From positions 1,182,001 through 1,246,000 of the forward strand of contig NC_132986.1 of assembly GCF_047496725.1 (NCBI RefSeq): a stretch of DNA of 64,000 bases, written 5' to 3'. Every line of letters begins with the position of its first letter. Within the stretch, counting starts at the first letter, position 1. This document shows, piece after piece, positions 11,201 to 24,042 of the stretch. Below the pieces are notes generated by a model that was given only the letters and a program-made list of their open reading frames with translations, searched no databases and was not told the origin of the DNA. The DNA is from Anoplolepis gracilipes. Lineage: Eukaryota; Arthropoda; Insecta; Hymenoptera; Formicidae. The position numbers and the translations under genes were made by a program.

Positions 11201-13170
11201 GCGACGCTCGTCTCTCGTCTCTCACGTTCCTTTTTCTCGTTTCTTCGTGGCGGGCGCACCCGCTGTTTCCGAGAATTACGTGGCGCAATGCATACGATTC
11301 TCGGCATACGCGCAAGATGCAACAACGTATTAGACACGACGCGACGCGGCGGCGGCGGCAGCGGCAGCAGCGGCGGATGCAACCAGAGCTGCAATGTCAC
11401 TTTAGCGAATGTGTGCGGCCTGATGCTGCGCCGCATACACGGCGACTTCAATCGTCGCGAGTGACAAGAACGCGTGGAACGAGCTGCCCGTCATGCTTAC
11501 TTTGCCGAATCACGATAAAAGCTATCGGATGATTAAAATCTATATCCAAAGAGGGAATAAGTTCAAAATGATCGATGATATATTTATTATTGTAATTGTA
11601 ATTGGGAAGATAAGCTCTATAAATTGCCTTAAAGGAATAAACACGTTATAAATATAGGAGGAAATGACAAAAAAAAAAGAGATAAAACAAACAAATGGTT
11701 AGAGACTTCCGACAAAATATACTTGTGAAATTGTGGAAGATAAAAACTGTGAAATATAAAGCAGATTGAAAAGTGAACATTTTAGCTTTTAGTTTTTTAG
11801 AAAAACAAAATATTTCAAAATAGAACGAAGATAAAAATAAAATACTAAAATATCAAAAAATAATGCCGGATATTCTAAAGAGTTTAAATTAATAAAAAAA
11901 AAAAAACATGTGGCGCGCGGAAATAAACTTTAATTTTTGATAGAGAATCTCTCTCTTAGAGTTTTCCGTTTCCTTACTTAAATTTTTTTTAAATGCGAAA
12001 AGTTCCTATTTTCATAATATTTTTTGCAGTATTGATCTTGGCGATAAAATATTGAAAGCTTTTTTTATTCTAGTGAGATGTTATCAGATCATGAGCTGAC
12101 TAAAATAATTTTATGCCTGAATTACTTTTTAATTAAAAATGAATGCTACATTATATAAATATACTTTATCAAGCTTCAATCAAAAAGAGTATTGACATGT
12201 TCAATTTTATACCATTATCAGATAATGATAAATAATAATTTAAACAATTTTACGCATAGAATCAGCAAATTTTCTTTTTTGAAAGTGACACATAAAAATT
12301 CCTTGTTACATTAAAGAAAAGGCGTGATATTTTATAATAGAAACGTCGAGTCTGCTTAATATACTTCATTTAATGGGCGACTAAGAAATACATTGAATTT
12401 CTACGTTCTAATATAATGTATATAAAAATTGTTACAAGATTATTTCATCGAAATAATTTATGTTTTAATGTATTCATATAGGCACGTACGCACACATATA
12501 TAGTTTAATTCTTTCATACAAATAATAATATAATTTCTTATTCATAATACTTTTAAGACTTTTAATTAAAAGTTAAACTTAATAGCATTTGTTTTTAATA
12601 TATTTAGTTCTGTATTCTGTAAGAAAATTATAAGCTCTGCAGCTTTCAGCTTTCTTTTTTCGCTTTTTGCTCCTTTTCTCTTGGTATATTTACAATGGTC
12701 CTAGCTTATAAAGATACAGCGTTACAAAACATTTTTATATAATATAATCCTTAATTGCTTAATTATATAATTATTTCTATTCATCTCTCACTTGTGCTTC
12801 GAAGAAATATTAATAATTCATTCGAGTGCGCATCAACAGCGCGACGTTTTTCTTTATCGTTTTTCCTTATCATATTCATCTCAGCTGAATAACATCCTTT
12901 ATAATCGCACTCCGGAAATTATATGCAGCTAGACTGCTCAAATTTGCCATCAGCGGACAAAGACACATTGAGCTTGCACGATGAGAGGTGGAGAAATATC
13001 GAGGAGCGGAATATCGGGAAAAGACAAAGACGTGGATCGCGAGCGGAAAATAGATACACATAGAGAGATAGAGAAAGAGAGAACGGGATAAAGAGAATCT
13101 CGATGATGCATCGGTCGTATTGTTTCATTAGCGAACCATTGACGTGTGCATGTGAAGGCGCCGTTTGCCT

Positions 13171-13390
13171 CCCTTCTTTCGTGCACATTCGTCGGCCATA
13201 ATGCCGTGCATAAATTACGGCTGGCCGCGGGCTGATTGTCCGCGCGCGATTCAATGACAGCGTATTATCGGACATTAATAGCTCCGGCCGTATTCACGTC
13301 AGCTCACGATGACCAAGTTATTGTTCCTCAGCGCGTGGCGGAGTCTGACCCGCCCGCCCGCACCTGTCAAACCCGCTCTGTCTCTCTTTC
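13171..13390. promoter_or_regulatory. CpG-rich, high-complexity patch (possible regulatory element)
   Basis: Roughly 200 bp with balanced composition, many CpG dinucleotides and no simple repeats, in contrast to the AT-rich flanks. It carries CACCTGTCAAAC near 13364, which combines an E-box (CACCTG) with TGTCA, a TALE-homeodomain core. There is no coding frame of note. The regulatory label is inference from composition; conservation would have to be tested. Confidence 0.25.
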
Positions 13391-13797
13391 TCCTTGCTAC
13401 ATGCCAAAGTGGTAACATTCATTAAGCCTCCGGCGACAATCTCACAGTTCCTACTTCGGTCTCAGGTCTCAGGTGTATCGATAGGAGTCTGGAGTCGAAT
13501 GGCGAGCGAAAGGAAGCATCTTTCTCGATCATTCTCAGCTTTCCGGAATGCTACTTTTTTTCAGTTTCAGTTTTATGTACGCATATGTGTGTACGTGTGT
13601 GCATGAAAAGAATGAGAACATGGATTGATTAAAACACATGAGATATTACAGTTTTATAATATAAAAAAAATATATTTTTAAATTAATTTTACCTATTATG
13701 CATGTTGCCAATTTTTAAATCTTCTCTTTACTTTTTTATTTATATATCTAATTTTATTTTTTCATTTACCTCTCTTTTCACTCTTCAATATTAAAAC

Positions 13798-13818
13798 AAA
13801 AAAAAAAAAAAAAAAAAA
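13798..13818 (+). repeat. Poly(A), 21 A
   Basis: Preceded by AT-rich DNA (TCTTCAATATTAAAAC). No retroposon body or target-site duplication recognised. Confidence 0.95.
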
Positions 13819-14300
13819 TAAATAAATATTCGCGGTATTTTCACATCTTATGGTACATCAGCTCGAAAGAAGCACAGAAAGAAATGTAGGACATTAATCC
13901 ATCTAACCGCATAGCGAAATGTCATGCGGACGATAAAACGGCGATAAGCCAAGATCCAACTTATCTCTCGGGAATTATCAATGCGCGTGCTCAAAGTCTG
14001 TTGTGGCTCGAACTCGGCGCATTCTCAAATTTCATGACGAAGCCGCTCAAAACGTATCCGCTACAGTCCACTACGTCGTAACGTTATGCCGTGGATATTT
14101 CGTTTCACGAGCGAGCCAATGGCCGTGTATATGTAACGGCGCGGACGTGAAAATGGAAAATGAGCTCTCCTCTCGTCTCATCCGGTATCCGTGCTTATCC
14201 TAAGGTTGATGGTTCCCCATAGAGACGCCGCTATTGTCGACGAGATTAAAAACGTTACGACTCCTTAAGCGAATGCATTTCAGCTTATCGAGCTTTCTTC

Positions 14301-14318
14301 GTCGTCGTCGTCGTCGTC
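14301..14318 (+). repeat. (GTC)6 trinucleotide repeat
   Basis: Six perfect GTC units. Confidence 0.95.
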
Positions 14319-15211
14319 ATTGTTGAGAAAATGTCTCGCTGAAATTTCTCATGCGCGTATAAAAAATTTTGCGCATTCTGTGTGAATATTATTCCACGTT
14401 TTGCAAATTCCCACGGATTCTCCGAGTACTATTAATTTTTTTATTAATATAAAACATTTAAATATTGTTAATGTATACATATAAGTTCAAAAAAAAAATA
14501 ATTTATGCCATGACGACTTAAATAGGATTTAGTATTTAAACAAATTTGGAAAATATAAATTGATTAAGATTTTTCATAATTCTTTTCAATTGTCATATTT
14601 TAGGAATCAGTATAAATTTGAGAGCCAATGAATTTTACTCCCCAGAATTTTTCTTTCAAATATTTTTCAATATAAAATTTTAAGCTATCAAGCGATATTT
14701 TTATTTTCAAATCGAAAATTGTATTTTCGAATATTTTAACGACTCAAAAAACTTGGAAGCATTTTCGTATAAATCCAATTATACGCTTTTTTAAATTACT
14801 TTTCAAGCATAAAAGTATACATATTTTATTATACTCGAAAAGTTAAGGCGCAAAGAATAGAGATAATGTAAAAATTCGCACAAACAAAAGTAACGTGAGC
14901 AGCTGTACACAGCGAGAGCGCTGATAGAAGCGTTTCCGCAGGAAAGTTTCTGTCATGCCCGCACACGCGTTCAAATATAGCCAAGTTAAATTTTCGTTAT
15001 CCCTTTTAGTCTTTATTTTTACGACACAAAACGCGTAATTTATAGTACATAACTTTAGCGCATCGCGGTATCAGAAAACTCCGAGTTTTTCGTCGCGAAT
15101 TTTACCACAATAGTCATTGAAATTTGCGGTTGCTTTTATTTCATAATAGCATCAGGAAATTTTTTCCATGATTCTCCCCATGGTCCACGAATTGTAAAAG
15201 TTTAGAAGAGC

Positions 15212-15232
15212 GAGAGAGAGAGAGAGAGAGAG
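15212..15232. repeat. (GA)n microsatellite
   Basis: About ten GA units. Confidence 0.95.
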
Positions 15233-16044
15233 TACAAGATCGCGCGTAAGAAGAACTAAACAACGTTAGCAACAATGGCGTTCGCCACGTGCAAGGTGGA
15301 AAATGTCGCAAACAGTAGACGATACGAGGCAACGTGATATTCCCGGCGCGATGAAGGTCTTTTTGCACCGCAAACACATTGTCTAGCCAACGTAAATTGC
15401 GTTTGTTGCATTTCGTGCGCTTCCCAAAGTAAGACGTCTCCCTTGCTTGGGAGAGAGTAAGTCGCATCGTGGCTTTTTTGCAGGGATAGAATGGTTAAAC
15501 GTAAACGTCCTCCAAGTATTTCTTTACTGAATATTGTAAAACTAAAACATCCAATGTAATTCTGTAACTTGGAAGAAGGAGAAGAAGAAGACGGAGTAAA
15601 AGCTATTAAAGTCATACAGTAAATGTTCTTTGTTATATAACGTTTATATAACGTTTTACGGGAAAATATTTTAATGTATAATACATTCTTTGACAATTTA
15701 AAACACCAATTCTTTCTACAATTTTTCAATCTCATCAAAAGTTTAATCCAATGTTACCCGTTAGAATTTGTCAGTTTTCTACATTAAGTACTATGATAAT
15801 TAAATTAAAGATTAAAATGTTTAATTACGACTTTTATATTAACCATTTTTTTTTTTTACCATATGTTTAAACATCTGCGTAGCACATGTCCGGAAAATTT
15901 GGCGCGAAGAACTTTATGGATATCATGTGCAAGATAGGCAGATGTTAGCCAGAAACGAGAAAGAAGTAGAGTAGCGTGAGCAAGCCGCAAAAGCGACGTG
16001 AAAAAAATCGCGAAGAATTACGAGAGGCGAAATAAAAGCGAAAC

Positions 16045-16049
<5 letters not shown>

Positions 16050-16079
<30 letters not shown>
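16050..16079 (+). repeat. Poly(A), 30 A
   Basis: Preceded by purine-rich DNA (15950-16049) and followed by GTGAGACGGG. A donor-like AAAAG|GTAAGC lies just downstream at 16091. A retroposed tail is possible, but no body is recognised. Confidence 0.95.
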
Positions 16080-16081
<2 letters not shown>

Positions 16082-16906
16082 GAGACGGGAAAAGGTAAGC
16101 GCGATGAAATTTAGTGAGTCGTTAGTGCGTGACAGTTTCGGCCAGCTGGTAGCATACGGAGTAACGGATCGCCGTGACCGGCTAACTATACGGCATACCG
16201 CGTATATACGGAAAGGGCCACCGCGTGTTGTACGTGCTTCTGAAAATAAAAAGGTCTCCCGAGTGTCGTTTCCGTAGGCGGGACGAATAGGAGGAAGGGG
16301 GCATTAATGCGTTCGGACATGGCTGTGGTATTGAAAACGAATTTGCGACCTGCAACGCCGCGTGTCTGCGCCGTATTTTCCGATCGTTTCTATTTTTATC
16401 TTCCGCATTTCTTGCGGTGAGAGCACTACTGTAACCTTTCATATGTGAATTTCTTTTTATCTCTGTAGAATTTAAATCTTTTTTTTTTATCTTAGTTTCA
16501 TGATATGAGATATGAGACGGAAAAGTGATTTTTCTTACCACAACTGTGCGATATAAATCAGAAATAGATGAACTGTAATGCAAAAGAAATTTGTGATTTG
16601 ACGCGACTAAAAAGTTGTCGTCACTAAAGTTCTTTTAAAATACTTTTTTGTTAAATTTATCATACAAAAATGCTGTAATATAATTTTTAACTATAAAGAT
16701 TTATGGGTCTATTTTATAAAAATGCTCCGTAATGCTGTGTCTCTATAAACTATGTAATATTGTAGAGCAAGAAAGAAAGACTAAAGAACGAAAAAAAGAA
16801 TTGAAAGTATAGAGTTCACAGAGAAAATTTTCTTATAGAATACAGGGCTTAATTATTTTTATATTATAAATATACACACAAATATATTTATAATATAAAA
16901 ATAGAT

Positions 16907-16910
<4 letters not shown>

Positions 16911-16937
<27 letters not shown>
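16911..16937. repeat. (AG)n microsatellite
   Basis: About 13 AG units. Confidence 0.95.
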
Positions 16938-16941
<4 letters not shown>

Positions 16942-17046
16942 AATATCTTTTTTCTAAAGATAGAGTAAACTTAATAAAAGATTAATATTCCATACATCTT
17001 AAATAATAAGTAAAATATAAATCTTTGCTTAAAATACCGCGATCAA

Positions 17047-17065
17047 TTTCCATTTCCATTTCCAT
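17047..17065 (+). repeat. (TTTCCA)3 repeat
   Basis: Three perfect hexamers. Confidence 0.9.
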
Positions 17066-18230
17066 CACGTTCGCCTAAAGACCTAACCCGATAGTAAATA
17101 ATTTCCGATTTCGCTTTAAGAAAAGCTTTGCGAAAAAGTCAGCATTCCACAGTGCGTGCGTTGCCCTGCTTTCAACTTGGATTGTTGTTGATTTAAGAAA
17201 ACGTCTGTGTTGATTTAATTAAATGTTTGCCGAAGCGATGAAGTTTCGCTTGAGTTTTCTTTGTCCACGTTGTTATTTCTACGTTAGTCAAACATTTGCC
17301 ATACCGCCAGGAATCGAGGGAAGTTCCAACCCGTGTTTTCTCCCGTTACATGCCCGTTAACAGTAGCAGTGCAGACACATGTGACGTGCCGGAAATTACT
17401 TCCCCGCTAAATTTAACACGCGTATTTTCGGCCGAGCATCATTAGCGAATGATGATGATAAAGATTGTTTGTGTCGAGAGATGATGCCAAGCGTTACGAC
17501 GAGGATATTAAAGGATGTCAAGCGTGTCTTTCAACCTTGTGAATTGGACGATAATTTTTGTAATTATAATTATATCACAGATTATTAATAAAAAAATAAT
17601 TAATTATAATTAAGAGAAAATCTGCTTGCAAGATTCGAATCGAAAAGAAATCAGGACAGATATAAAGAAACGCTCAATTGCTCTAAAAATAAGCTGTAAT
17701 ATCTTGTCTGCTGCGTCTAAGAGAAAAGAAGAGAGCGTCGAAAGAAAAGTTGTGCGTCTCACTGAACCATGTAATATCTTTCTTTACTGCGTTTCTCTTA
17801 TCTTAGATACGCGAGAGATATGGCCCCCGTTCCATTTGTGCTAGAATCATTCTGTGTAATTCCGTGGGAACGGCGCGAGCGAATCTAATCCTCCGAATCT
17901 AATTCCTGCGAACTGACCGCGAAATCACGATAGTCGTATCATGACGTTGCACGCTCATCAGATAGAAATATCGTTGTCAGTTGGCTGATTCGCAAGATTT
18001 TCAACAGTTTCGTACATTTACGCGAGAAACATACCGGATTGCGAGCTACGACACATCATCGCCGTCGCGTCGTCTCGACAATAAGCGACACCCGTGCGGA
18101 AAAGACGCTCTAAAGCGCAGTAATATAACACCGAGGAATTATAGTCGGCGTGGTACAATTGTGCGAAGCCTCGCGTGCAATAAATAGCAATTATGACCGG
18201 CTGCGAGGACGAGACGCATTCTTGCCCGCC

Positions 18231-18262
18231 CGAGGCTCGAGGCTCGAGGCTCGAGGCTCGAG
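18231..18262 (+). repeat. (CGAGGCT)4 minisatellite
   Basis: Four perfect 7-bp units plus CGAG. Unit junctions create the palindrome CTCGAG-like core repeatedly, so single strands could self-pair. Confidence 0.95.
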
Positions 18263-18318
18263 AACTCGTGGCTCGTAGCGAGACGCATCACTCTTTCCAA
18301 ACGTTTTATTTCAACCAG

Positions 18319-18345
18319 TTTTTTTTTTTTTTTTTTTTTTTTTTT
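18319..18345 (+). repeat. Poly(T), 27 T
   Basis: On the minus strand this is a 27-A run; flanks are CAACCAG and CAACATTC. Confidence 0.95.
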
Positions 18346-20020
18346 CAACATTCTATAATGATTGAAGAAGAATATAAAAGCGATCATTTCGTGTGAAAAT
18401 ATTAAAATCGATTATACAACACCAACTGCTAAACACATCGCGTATTATAATAAATTGTAATAAAAAAAATATAAATAATTTATTTCACAGTGTGATAATT
18501 TAATCTTTGTAAAAAAAAGTATTACAACTCCTTCCTTCATCAATCTTTCTTACGCACTACACTGATATGTAGCAAAGTTGCAGTAGCAAGGTAATCAACA
18601 CTGAATGCAGCATCGCGTTCCGGTCGTAATCGTGTGTAATCCGCGGATTTCGCAATTTGCGCTGCAAGTTCGCGCCGCGAGTTGCCATCCAATGTAAGGA
18701 CATTGGTAAAAATCTCGTTTTCCACGTACGTTACCTTCATTAGAGGCGCGGCCGGATATACCCCTTGGTATCTATTTATCCCGCTTAATTCCCGCGGCCC
18801 TGAGCTCTATCGCGTACTTTCGGTCTCGTTAAGGGAGCGAGGAGGTCGGATAAGAAGTGCGCGCATGACATGAGAGGGAAGCCGGAAATGAGAGAAGCGC
18901 GTTGTTACTCAAATTCGCACCGCGTGAAAGAGCGATCTACAGCCGCTGGTACTCGACGAATCCGCCTCTAAGGCACTTTCATGCCTTCCCCTCTCTCTCT
19001 GTAAAACGTATATCCCGTATATTTGCGTTAACGCATCGCTCGTGTGACACAAGTATAGCAAGATATGTCAGATGTCATGATGATTATATCGTTTTATAGG
19101 TAATTGTATCTTTTATGCTCTCTATTCTCTTTTCCTCTTTTATCGGAATTGCAATATTCCCATTAGCCTTTATTTCCGTGTAACCTCATTCCGAATGATT
19201 TATCCCACATTGATCAAAGCGAAAGACAATACGAATGCGTGTGCACCTGCTTCATCGCGCGCTTTTTCCAAGAAACCTTACCCATGGTGATTCACTATTC
19301 TTACTATTCGCATGATTTCACTCTGAACGATTCATCGCGCGAATGCATCGCCGTGCAAATTTGCTTTAACGCCGCGCCTCTCGACAACCGGGATGCGCGC
19401 ACGCAATCAAAGTAACGATTTAACACCACGCTAACCGAGAATGTAGACGCACACAGCGCGCGCACGCTAACGAGGTTGCGGCGGCCAAGAAAAGGAGTGA
19501 AAAGCAGCGGTGGTTTACTACATCTGGGCATGTTTTGCGGCGAGAAAACCAGGGACCCGGATGGATGGAACGAACGAAATCGCGTCTCGTGCAAGGCGGC
19601 GATCTTAGAAATGATCCGAGAGCAATTTGCTGCTCGTCTTGCTTGCTTGCGTTACTCGATACCGCCGTCGACCGCGCAACCATGTTTTAATGTCTCGGAA
19701 GCGTAAACGATGATCGTGGAGGCTGAATGGAAAGAGCTCGACAAACTTCAAACAAGTTGCGGCACAAAATTATTAATGAAAATCGACAGAATGAATTTCG
19801 AATACTTTTGGTATAATAAAGCGTGAATGATAGGCATTTAATTCTTCTTACAAGGTTTCCAGCAACTGAGAATCATCACATATCATAAACTTTTCAACTA
19901 TTTCGATCGCAAATGAGAATCAAGAGAATTCAAGACACGAGTTAAAATTTCTTGTGATACATTTTCCTGTTTACTTTTTTATATCACCAAGCAATTTTAA
20001 AAGTCAAATTCTTGAGAGAA

Positions 20021-20460
20021 AAATTCTTTTCCCTCAAATCTCTTTCCGACAACTCGTGGAAATATACATATACTCGCTGCGAGTCTCGTTGCGAGAGAGG
20101 CTGAAGGACGAGGACGACGGAGGACGAGCACGTGGTGTATCACAGAGACGACGGGCTGTTCTTGCAGTCTATAAAAATTCCCCGATCTGCTTGTGAGTTC
20201 GCACCCGACACGACTAGACGGGCCGCGTGAATCTTTGAAGTCGCATTACGAAGCGTTAGCTTCATCCCGCGCATCGTTAACGCGTCTTGGCGCGCGCATA
20301 AAGCTTGAGCTGGCCCCGCGGGAGAAAAGCCGAGACGTAACGGCTCCGCCTTAGGATCTTAGGACCGACGCGCCCGATTTATACTGGATGCAGTCGCATA
20401 CCGCTGCTGCACCAACCGTACGCGATACGTCGACGGATCATCGTCTAAAATAACGATTCT
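20021..20460. promoter_or_regulatory. CpG-rich patch with a TATAAAA box (possible promoter or enhancer)
   Basis: About 440 bp of balanced, CpG-rich sequence flanked by AT-rich DNA. A TATAAAA-like box sits at about 20169. No clear TCAGT initiator is placed about 30 bp downstream, and no convincing coding start follows. I infer only that this is non-random, possibly regulatory, sequence. Confidence 0.2.
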
Positions 20461-21160
20461 CGTTTTCCATAAATATACTTTTATGGCTCATTTCAAACTG
20501 AAATATAACTTGATTCATTTTTGTCGGAAGCAAAATATTAAAAAATTTTTAATAAAAAGATTCGTGAAGGAGGAAACAAGTTGGATTAAATTTTTTTCTT
20601 AATTTAACTTTAAATATATTATCTATAAAAAAAGAATTTTTTTTTCTTTTGATGAAAAAAAACAAATTGATTTGATTGATTAAATTTTTCATTTTCGTTG
20701 ATTGCATCCGTATATATATCTAACAGCTTTTAACACATCTACAATGTATCATGTATTTCATAGTGTCGAGAAATGCATTGGCATTATTTTGCATTTCACA
20801 ACTCCAATTTAGTTAAAACATGCAACTACTACTGGCGTCGATCGCTTGTTTTGATTGATGCAGCCGGAGATGCGCCTACCGGCTGTTTGCTTAGCACGTC
20901 CAAAGCCGGATTCTAGTGGTGTGCAATAAGATGTCCCATCTTAACCGAAAGGACGCTGCGCAACTATATTGCGGCAAATTGCAATTAAGGCCGACGACGG
21001 TGGATTTATGAAAATGGCGACCTCGCTCGGCGCGTATATCTTCGCTATCGGAGAGATACACGCGTATCCGTCGTCCTCTGTCGTCCCAGGATCAGGATGA
21101 ACGAGGTGGAAGGTCCTTGCCTTCCTTCGTGAACGCTGCTCTCGGAAGAGACCGCGTGCG

Positions 21161-21184
21161 TTCGCGTGCGCGCGCGCGCGCGAA
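21161..21184. repeat. (CG)n Z-DNA-prone inverted repeat
   Basis: TTCGCG and CGCGAA arms flank an alternating CG/TG core. The tract can form a hairpin or Z-DNA. Confidence 0.7.
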
Positions 21185-21903
21185 CTATGTTGCGATTTAC
21201 TATCGTAGATGCAACCAACCGAGCAACCAGGCGGTGCATGCTTGCAACCAGGCGCACCCATCCGGTCGAGAGGTCTGGTGATAATTGCCGGGTGTAATTT
21301 ACGGGACAGCATTATCTCTGCGTTTGGGGGAATTTGCGCCCTTCGATGAGTTGCCTTTCATAAATCACGAAAATTTATTTGAAAGAGAGATTAGATTTAT
21401 ATCAAAACTACCATTTATATATCTAAAATCTTTCATTAAATTAGAAGCCTATTATTTTATATTCGAGATAATAAAAACAATAAAATTCAAATTGGATATT
21501 CTCAAACTTTTTACTTAAAATGAAATTTTTCAGACACAGACGATAATTTTGTGGAAAATGAAAGTTTTTAATGAAAACGTCGAAATCACTGTCAAGCATG
21601 AAAATGGATCCCGATTTAAGTCCGATAGCAATCACCGAATGGAGAGGGATCATCATGCCGCACCATCGAGTTACGTGCATATGTTTCCCGGCGGTGTATT
21701 TCCCATTCGAGTTTACCTCCATAAAGCCGACAGCATCCGGCAAAAAGGGCAAGTAATCAAAATTTCAGAACGCTTCGCTGGGCCGTGATAAAAATTTCGA
21801 TCGCGTCGCGTTTTACGCGTTATCGCACGGCGAAATCGTTTACAAAACGGCGTTGTTGGTTCCCCGCGATGTCAGACTCGACATTTTAATCTCCGCCAAT
21901 GCC

Positions 21904-21928
21904 CAACTTTTCGGGTCGACCCTGTATA
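21904..21928 (+). mobile_element. Lone mariner-like terminal sequence
   Basis: The string ending GGGTCGACCCTGTATA resembles the right terminus of Tc1/mariner elements common in ant genomes (ends of the type ...CCCTGTA followed by a TA target site). No matching left terminus or transposase remnant is visible upstream, so this is at most a truncated end, or chance. Confidence 0.25.
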
Positions 21929-22212
21929 AATAATAGAGCCCGCGCGGACAGTGACACGGCCGCAAAAGAAAAATATCGAGCTCGCGGATCAGATTGATCC
22001 GGCGTGTTGTGAAACTGACATCGATCGCTCCCAATAATACCGCTTTCCCATAAAGAAAGCACCGTAGCGTAAAATGACATAAACGTGAAACGATGCTTTC
22101 CGAGCTACGTCACGTCGGAATGATTTTTTTTTTTTTCGCATGCAAGAACACACGTGGCTGGCATTTATTACGGATAAAAAAGCTTGTATTGCGTCATACA
22201 TATATATACACT

Positions 22213-22235
22213 TATATATATATATATATATATAT
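22213..22235. repeat. (TA)n microsatellite
   Basis: A 23-bp TA tract. Confidence 0.95.
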
Positions 22236-22887
22236 GGTATATACAAATATTTAAATGTAATATACATATAAAATATTTATAACGTACAAGAGAGATAACT
22301 TTTGCTCGGAAATAAATAATATTAGTGAAGAATGTGATAAAAGTCATTGCAAATATACATATCTTGTAATTATATGTCTGATAAAATCTAAATTCATATA
22401 AATCGATGAAGTGATATGCATGTTTATTTAAAGAAAAAAACAATTGATTTAAAAAGCACAATTAATAAAGATTTCTGGCACACGTAAAAAAAATTTTATA
22501 TTTAATAAAATTCACAATTATATTGGATTAAGAATCTCCCATAAATTTCATAATTTATTTTCATATATAATAATACGTCAATAATCGAAATTAAAATTAA
22601 ATCTGTAAAGTAAAGTTAATATTTTTAAATTATATTAAAAATAATTCTCTAAATTGTTTAAATTACAACCTAAATTTGTTTCTAAATAAAATTTCTTTTT
22701 CATAATATTTCCTTTTATACTTTTAAAATTAGAATGCGATATCTTGAAATAAACTCGAGACGAAACACAGCGTATATATTACGCTACTAATTATCATTAT
22801 AGATCTACAGATCTACGAGTTTACGATTGGAGATCTACGAGTGAGTTGTGAATCATGCCGGGCATTAAAGTGAATAGAAGCTGCAAT

Positions 22888-22950
22888 CATTCTGTAGTGT
22901 AGTGGTTAACGGCGCTACTACTACGGTATTCATGACGGAAGTCGACTATG
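22888..22950 (+). pseudogene. tRNA-like sequence (decayed tRNA or tRNA-derived SINE head)
   Basis: TAGTGTAGTGGTTAACGGC at 22895-22913 matches the RNA polymerase III A-box/D-arm pattern (TRGYNNAGTGGTTAANG). GAAGTCGACTA at 22938-22948 resembles a degraded B-box (GGTTCGANTC), with the boxes about 43 bp apart start to start. I could not build a sound anticodon stem or a matching acceptor stem, so it is not a functional tRNA as it stands. There is no poly(A) or T4 terminator directly downstream. A SINE head or an old tRNA pseudogene fits best. Confidence 0.45.
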
Positions 22951-24021
22951 TTGAAACATAAAACGTAAAATGTAGCACTCGTAAAAACATACATCATGAA
23001 AGATTCGGCATGTCAAGAGAATTTCTTCTTACTTGTCTTTAGGAGATTGCGAGTCTTTAGACGCGCAATTAGCAATATCTCCCGACCGTTATCAATTCAT
23101 TCCTGTTATTTATCTGCTATAATTGCCAATGACTGTACATCGTTTCATATGTAAATGACGATGTACGTTCTGGTACGCACACATCGTTCATTTATATTAA
23201 TATAGAATATAATAAGGAATCATTAAAAGTGACATCAAAACGACCTATCGAAAGACACGAGATGAGGCGAGAGATATCAAATTGCCATCTCAGCGACTTT
23301 AGTCATGAAGAAGCGATGATTGGTTCTTAAGCCGATTTACATGGAAATCATCGCGGAAATAGACAAAACCGTGAGATCGGGATTATCTATCGAAGAGGAA
23401 TATCGTTCACGAAGAAGAAATGACTGTCTTTTCCTAACATAAGTTGGGGAGTTCGCGTTCAATTATTCACCGGTTTCTATCCGCATCTTGTCGTGATTAT
23501 TTTAATCCGCTCGGTATATGTCGTGTATCAATTTATAACGATGTTTCAAAAGTCATGTACTTTCTCTCTGCGTGATATGTATACTTTATATGAGTATCAT
23601 ATAATCTTCCATGATTATAAATATTTAATTAAATAACTTGAAACTTGTTACATTAAATATCGCATGGGTTCAAATTAAAATTGTATTGCAAGTGGAAATC
23701 ATGGAAATGGTAATTGTATTGAAAATTTGTAAGTGAAAATTAGTGAAAAGTCCAAGGATTTTTATGACTACCATTCGCTTAAGTGTGACTCTGTTTTTTG
23801 AAAGCGTAGGATCGAATCGTTGCACACTGACGATTCGTTAGTTAATACGAGCCGGCGAAATTACCTGAATAATATTGCTCTATCAAGGTTTTATCGTTGG
23901 CAGTCACGGGGGTAATGGCCGCAACAGTTTAAATATCTACACCTCTCTCGCAAGAGACGGTTCCATCGTGACTCGCGGAATTATAGTCGCCGGGAATATC
24001 GCGTTAATTACACCACCGCCA

Positions 24022-24042
24022 ACGCCGACGCCGACGCCGACG
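24022..24042 (+). repeat. (ACGCCG)3 repeat
   Basis: Three perfect hexamers plus ACG. Confidence 0.9.

Larger units (their letters stand above)
9835..13170. other. Non-coding block, mostly AT-rich
   Basis: No gene seen. 10030-11040 and 11530-12880 are AT-rich with scattered A/T runs. A CpG-rich patch covers about 11090-11510 and includes GGC/CAG-type trinucleotide runs at 11340-11377; open frames of 104-132 codons on both strands here overlap each other and are repeat-driven. A 16-bp palindrome ACTTTTAATTAAAAGT lies at 12558-12573. Confidence 0.6.
13391..16049. other. Non-coding block
   Basis: No gene seen. CpG-richer at 13390-13620, 13850-14330 and 14880-15480, AT-rich between. The 160-codon minus-strand frame at 15256-15738 is the longest in the window. 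Its peptide has no domain I recognise and half of it comes from AT-rich DNA, so I leave it out. Confidence 0.6.
16080..20020. other. Non-coding block
   Basis: No gene seen. Mixed CpG patches lie at 16080-16400, 17100-17530, 17820-18300 and 18540-19080, with AT-rich DNA between. A pair of antisense-overlapping frames at 19304-19706 lies in a CpG-rich stretch and shows no motif. The frames around 18139-18396 read through a homopolymer. Confidence 0.6.
20461..22880. other. Non-coding block
   Basis: No gene seen. AT-rich at 20480-20800, CpG-richer at 20820-21340 and 21600-22140, strongly AT-rich at 22150-22800. The 123-codon minus frame at 20941-21312 contains nothing recognisable. A TGATTGAT-containing string (PBX/Exd-Hox-like) is at about 20850. 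Confidence 0.55.

Noticed and set aside
13440..13480. GGTCTCAGGTCTCAGGTG as a plus-strand fused splice site
   Set aside because: Donors GTCTCA and GTGTAT are poor and the pyrimidine tract is broken.
15256..15738. 160-codon minus-strand open frame, the longest in the window
   Set aside because: No recognisable domain, half drawn from AT-rich DNA, overlapping another frame; length is within chance for 64 kb.
19270..19285. Minus-strand CACCATGG|GTAAGG, a start codon followed at once by a donor
   Set aside because: No promoter, transcript or downstream acceptor can be shown; likely coincidence.
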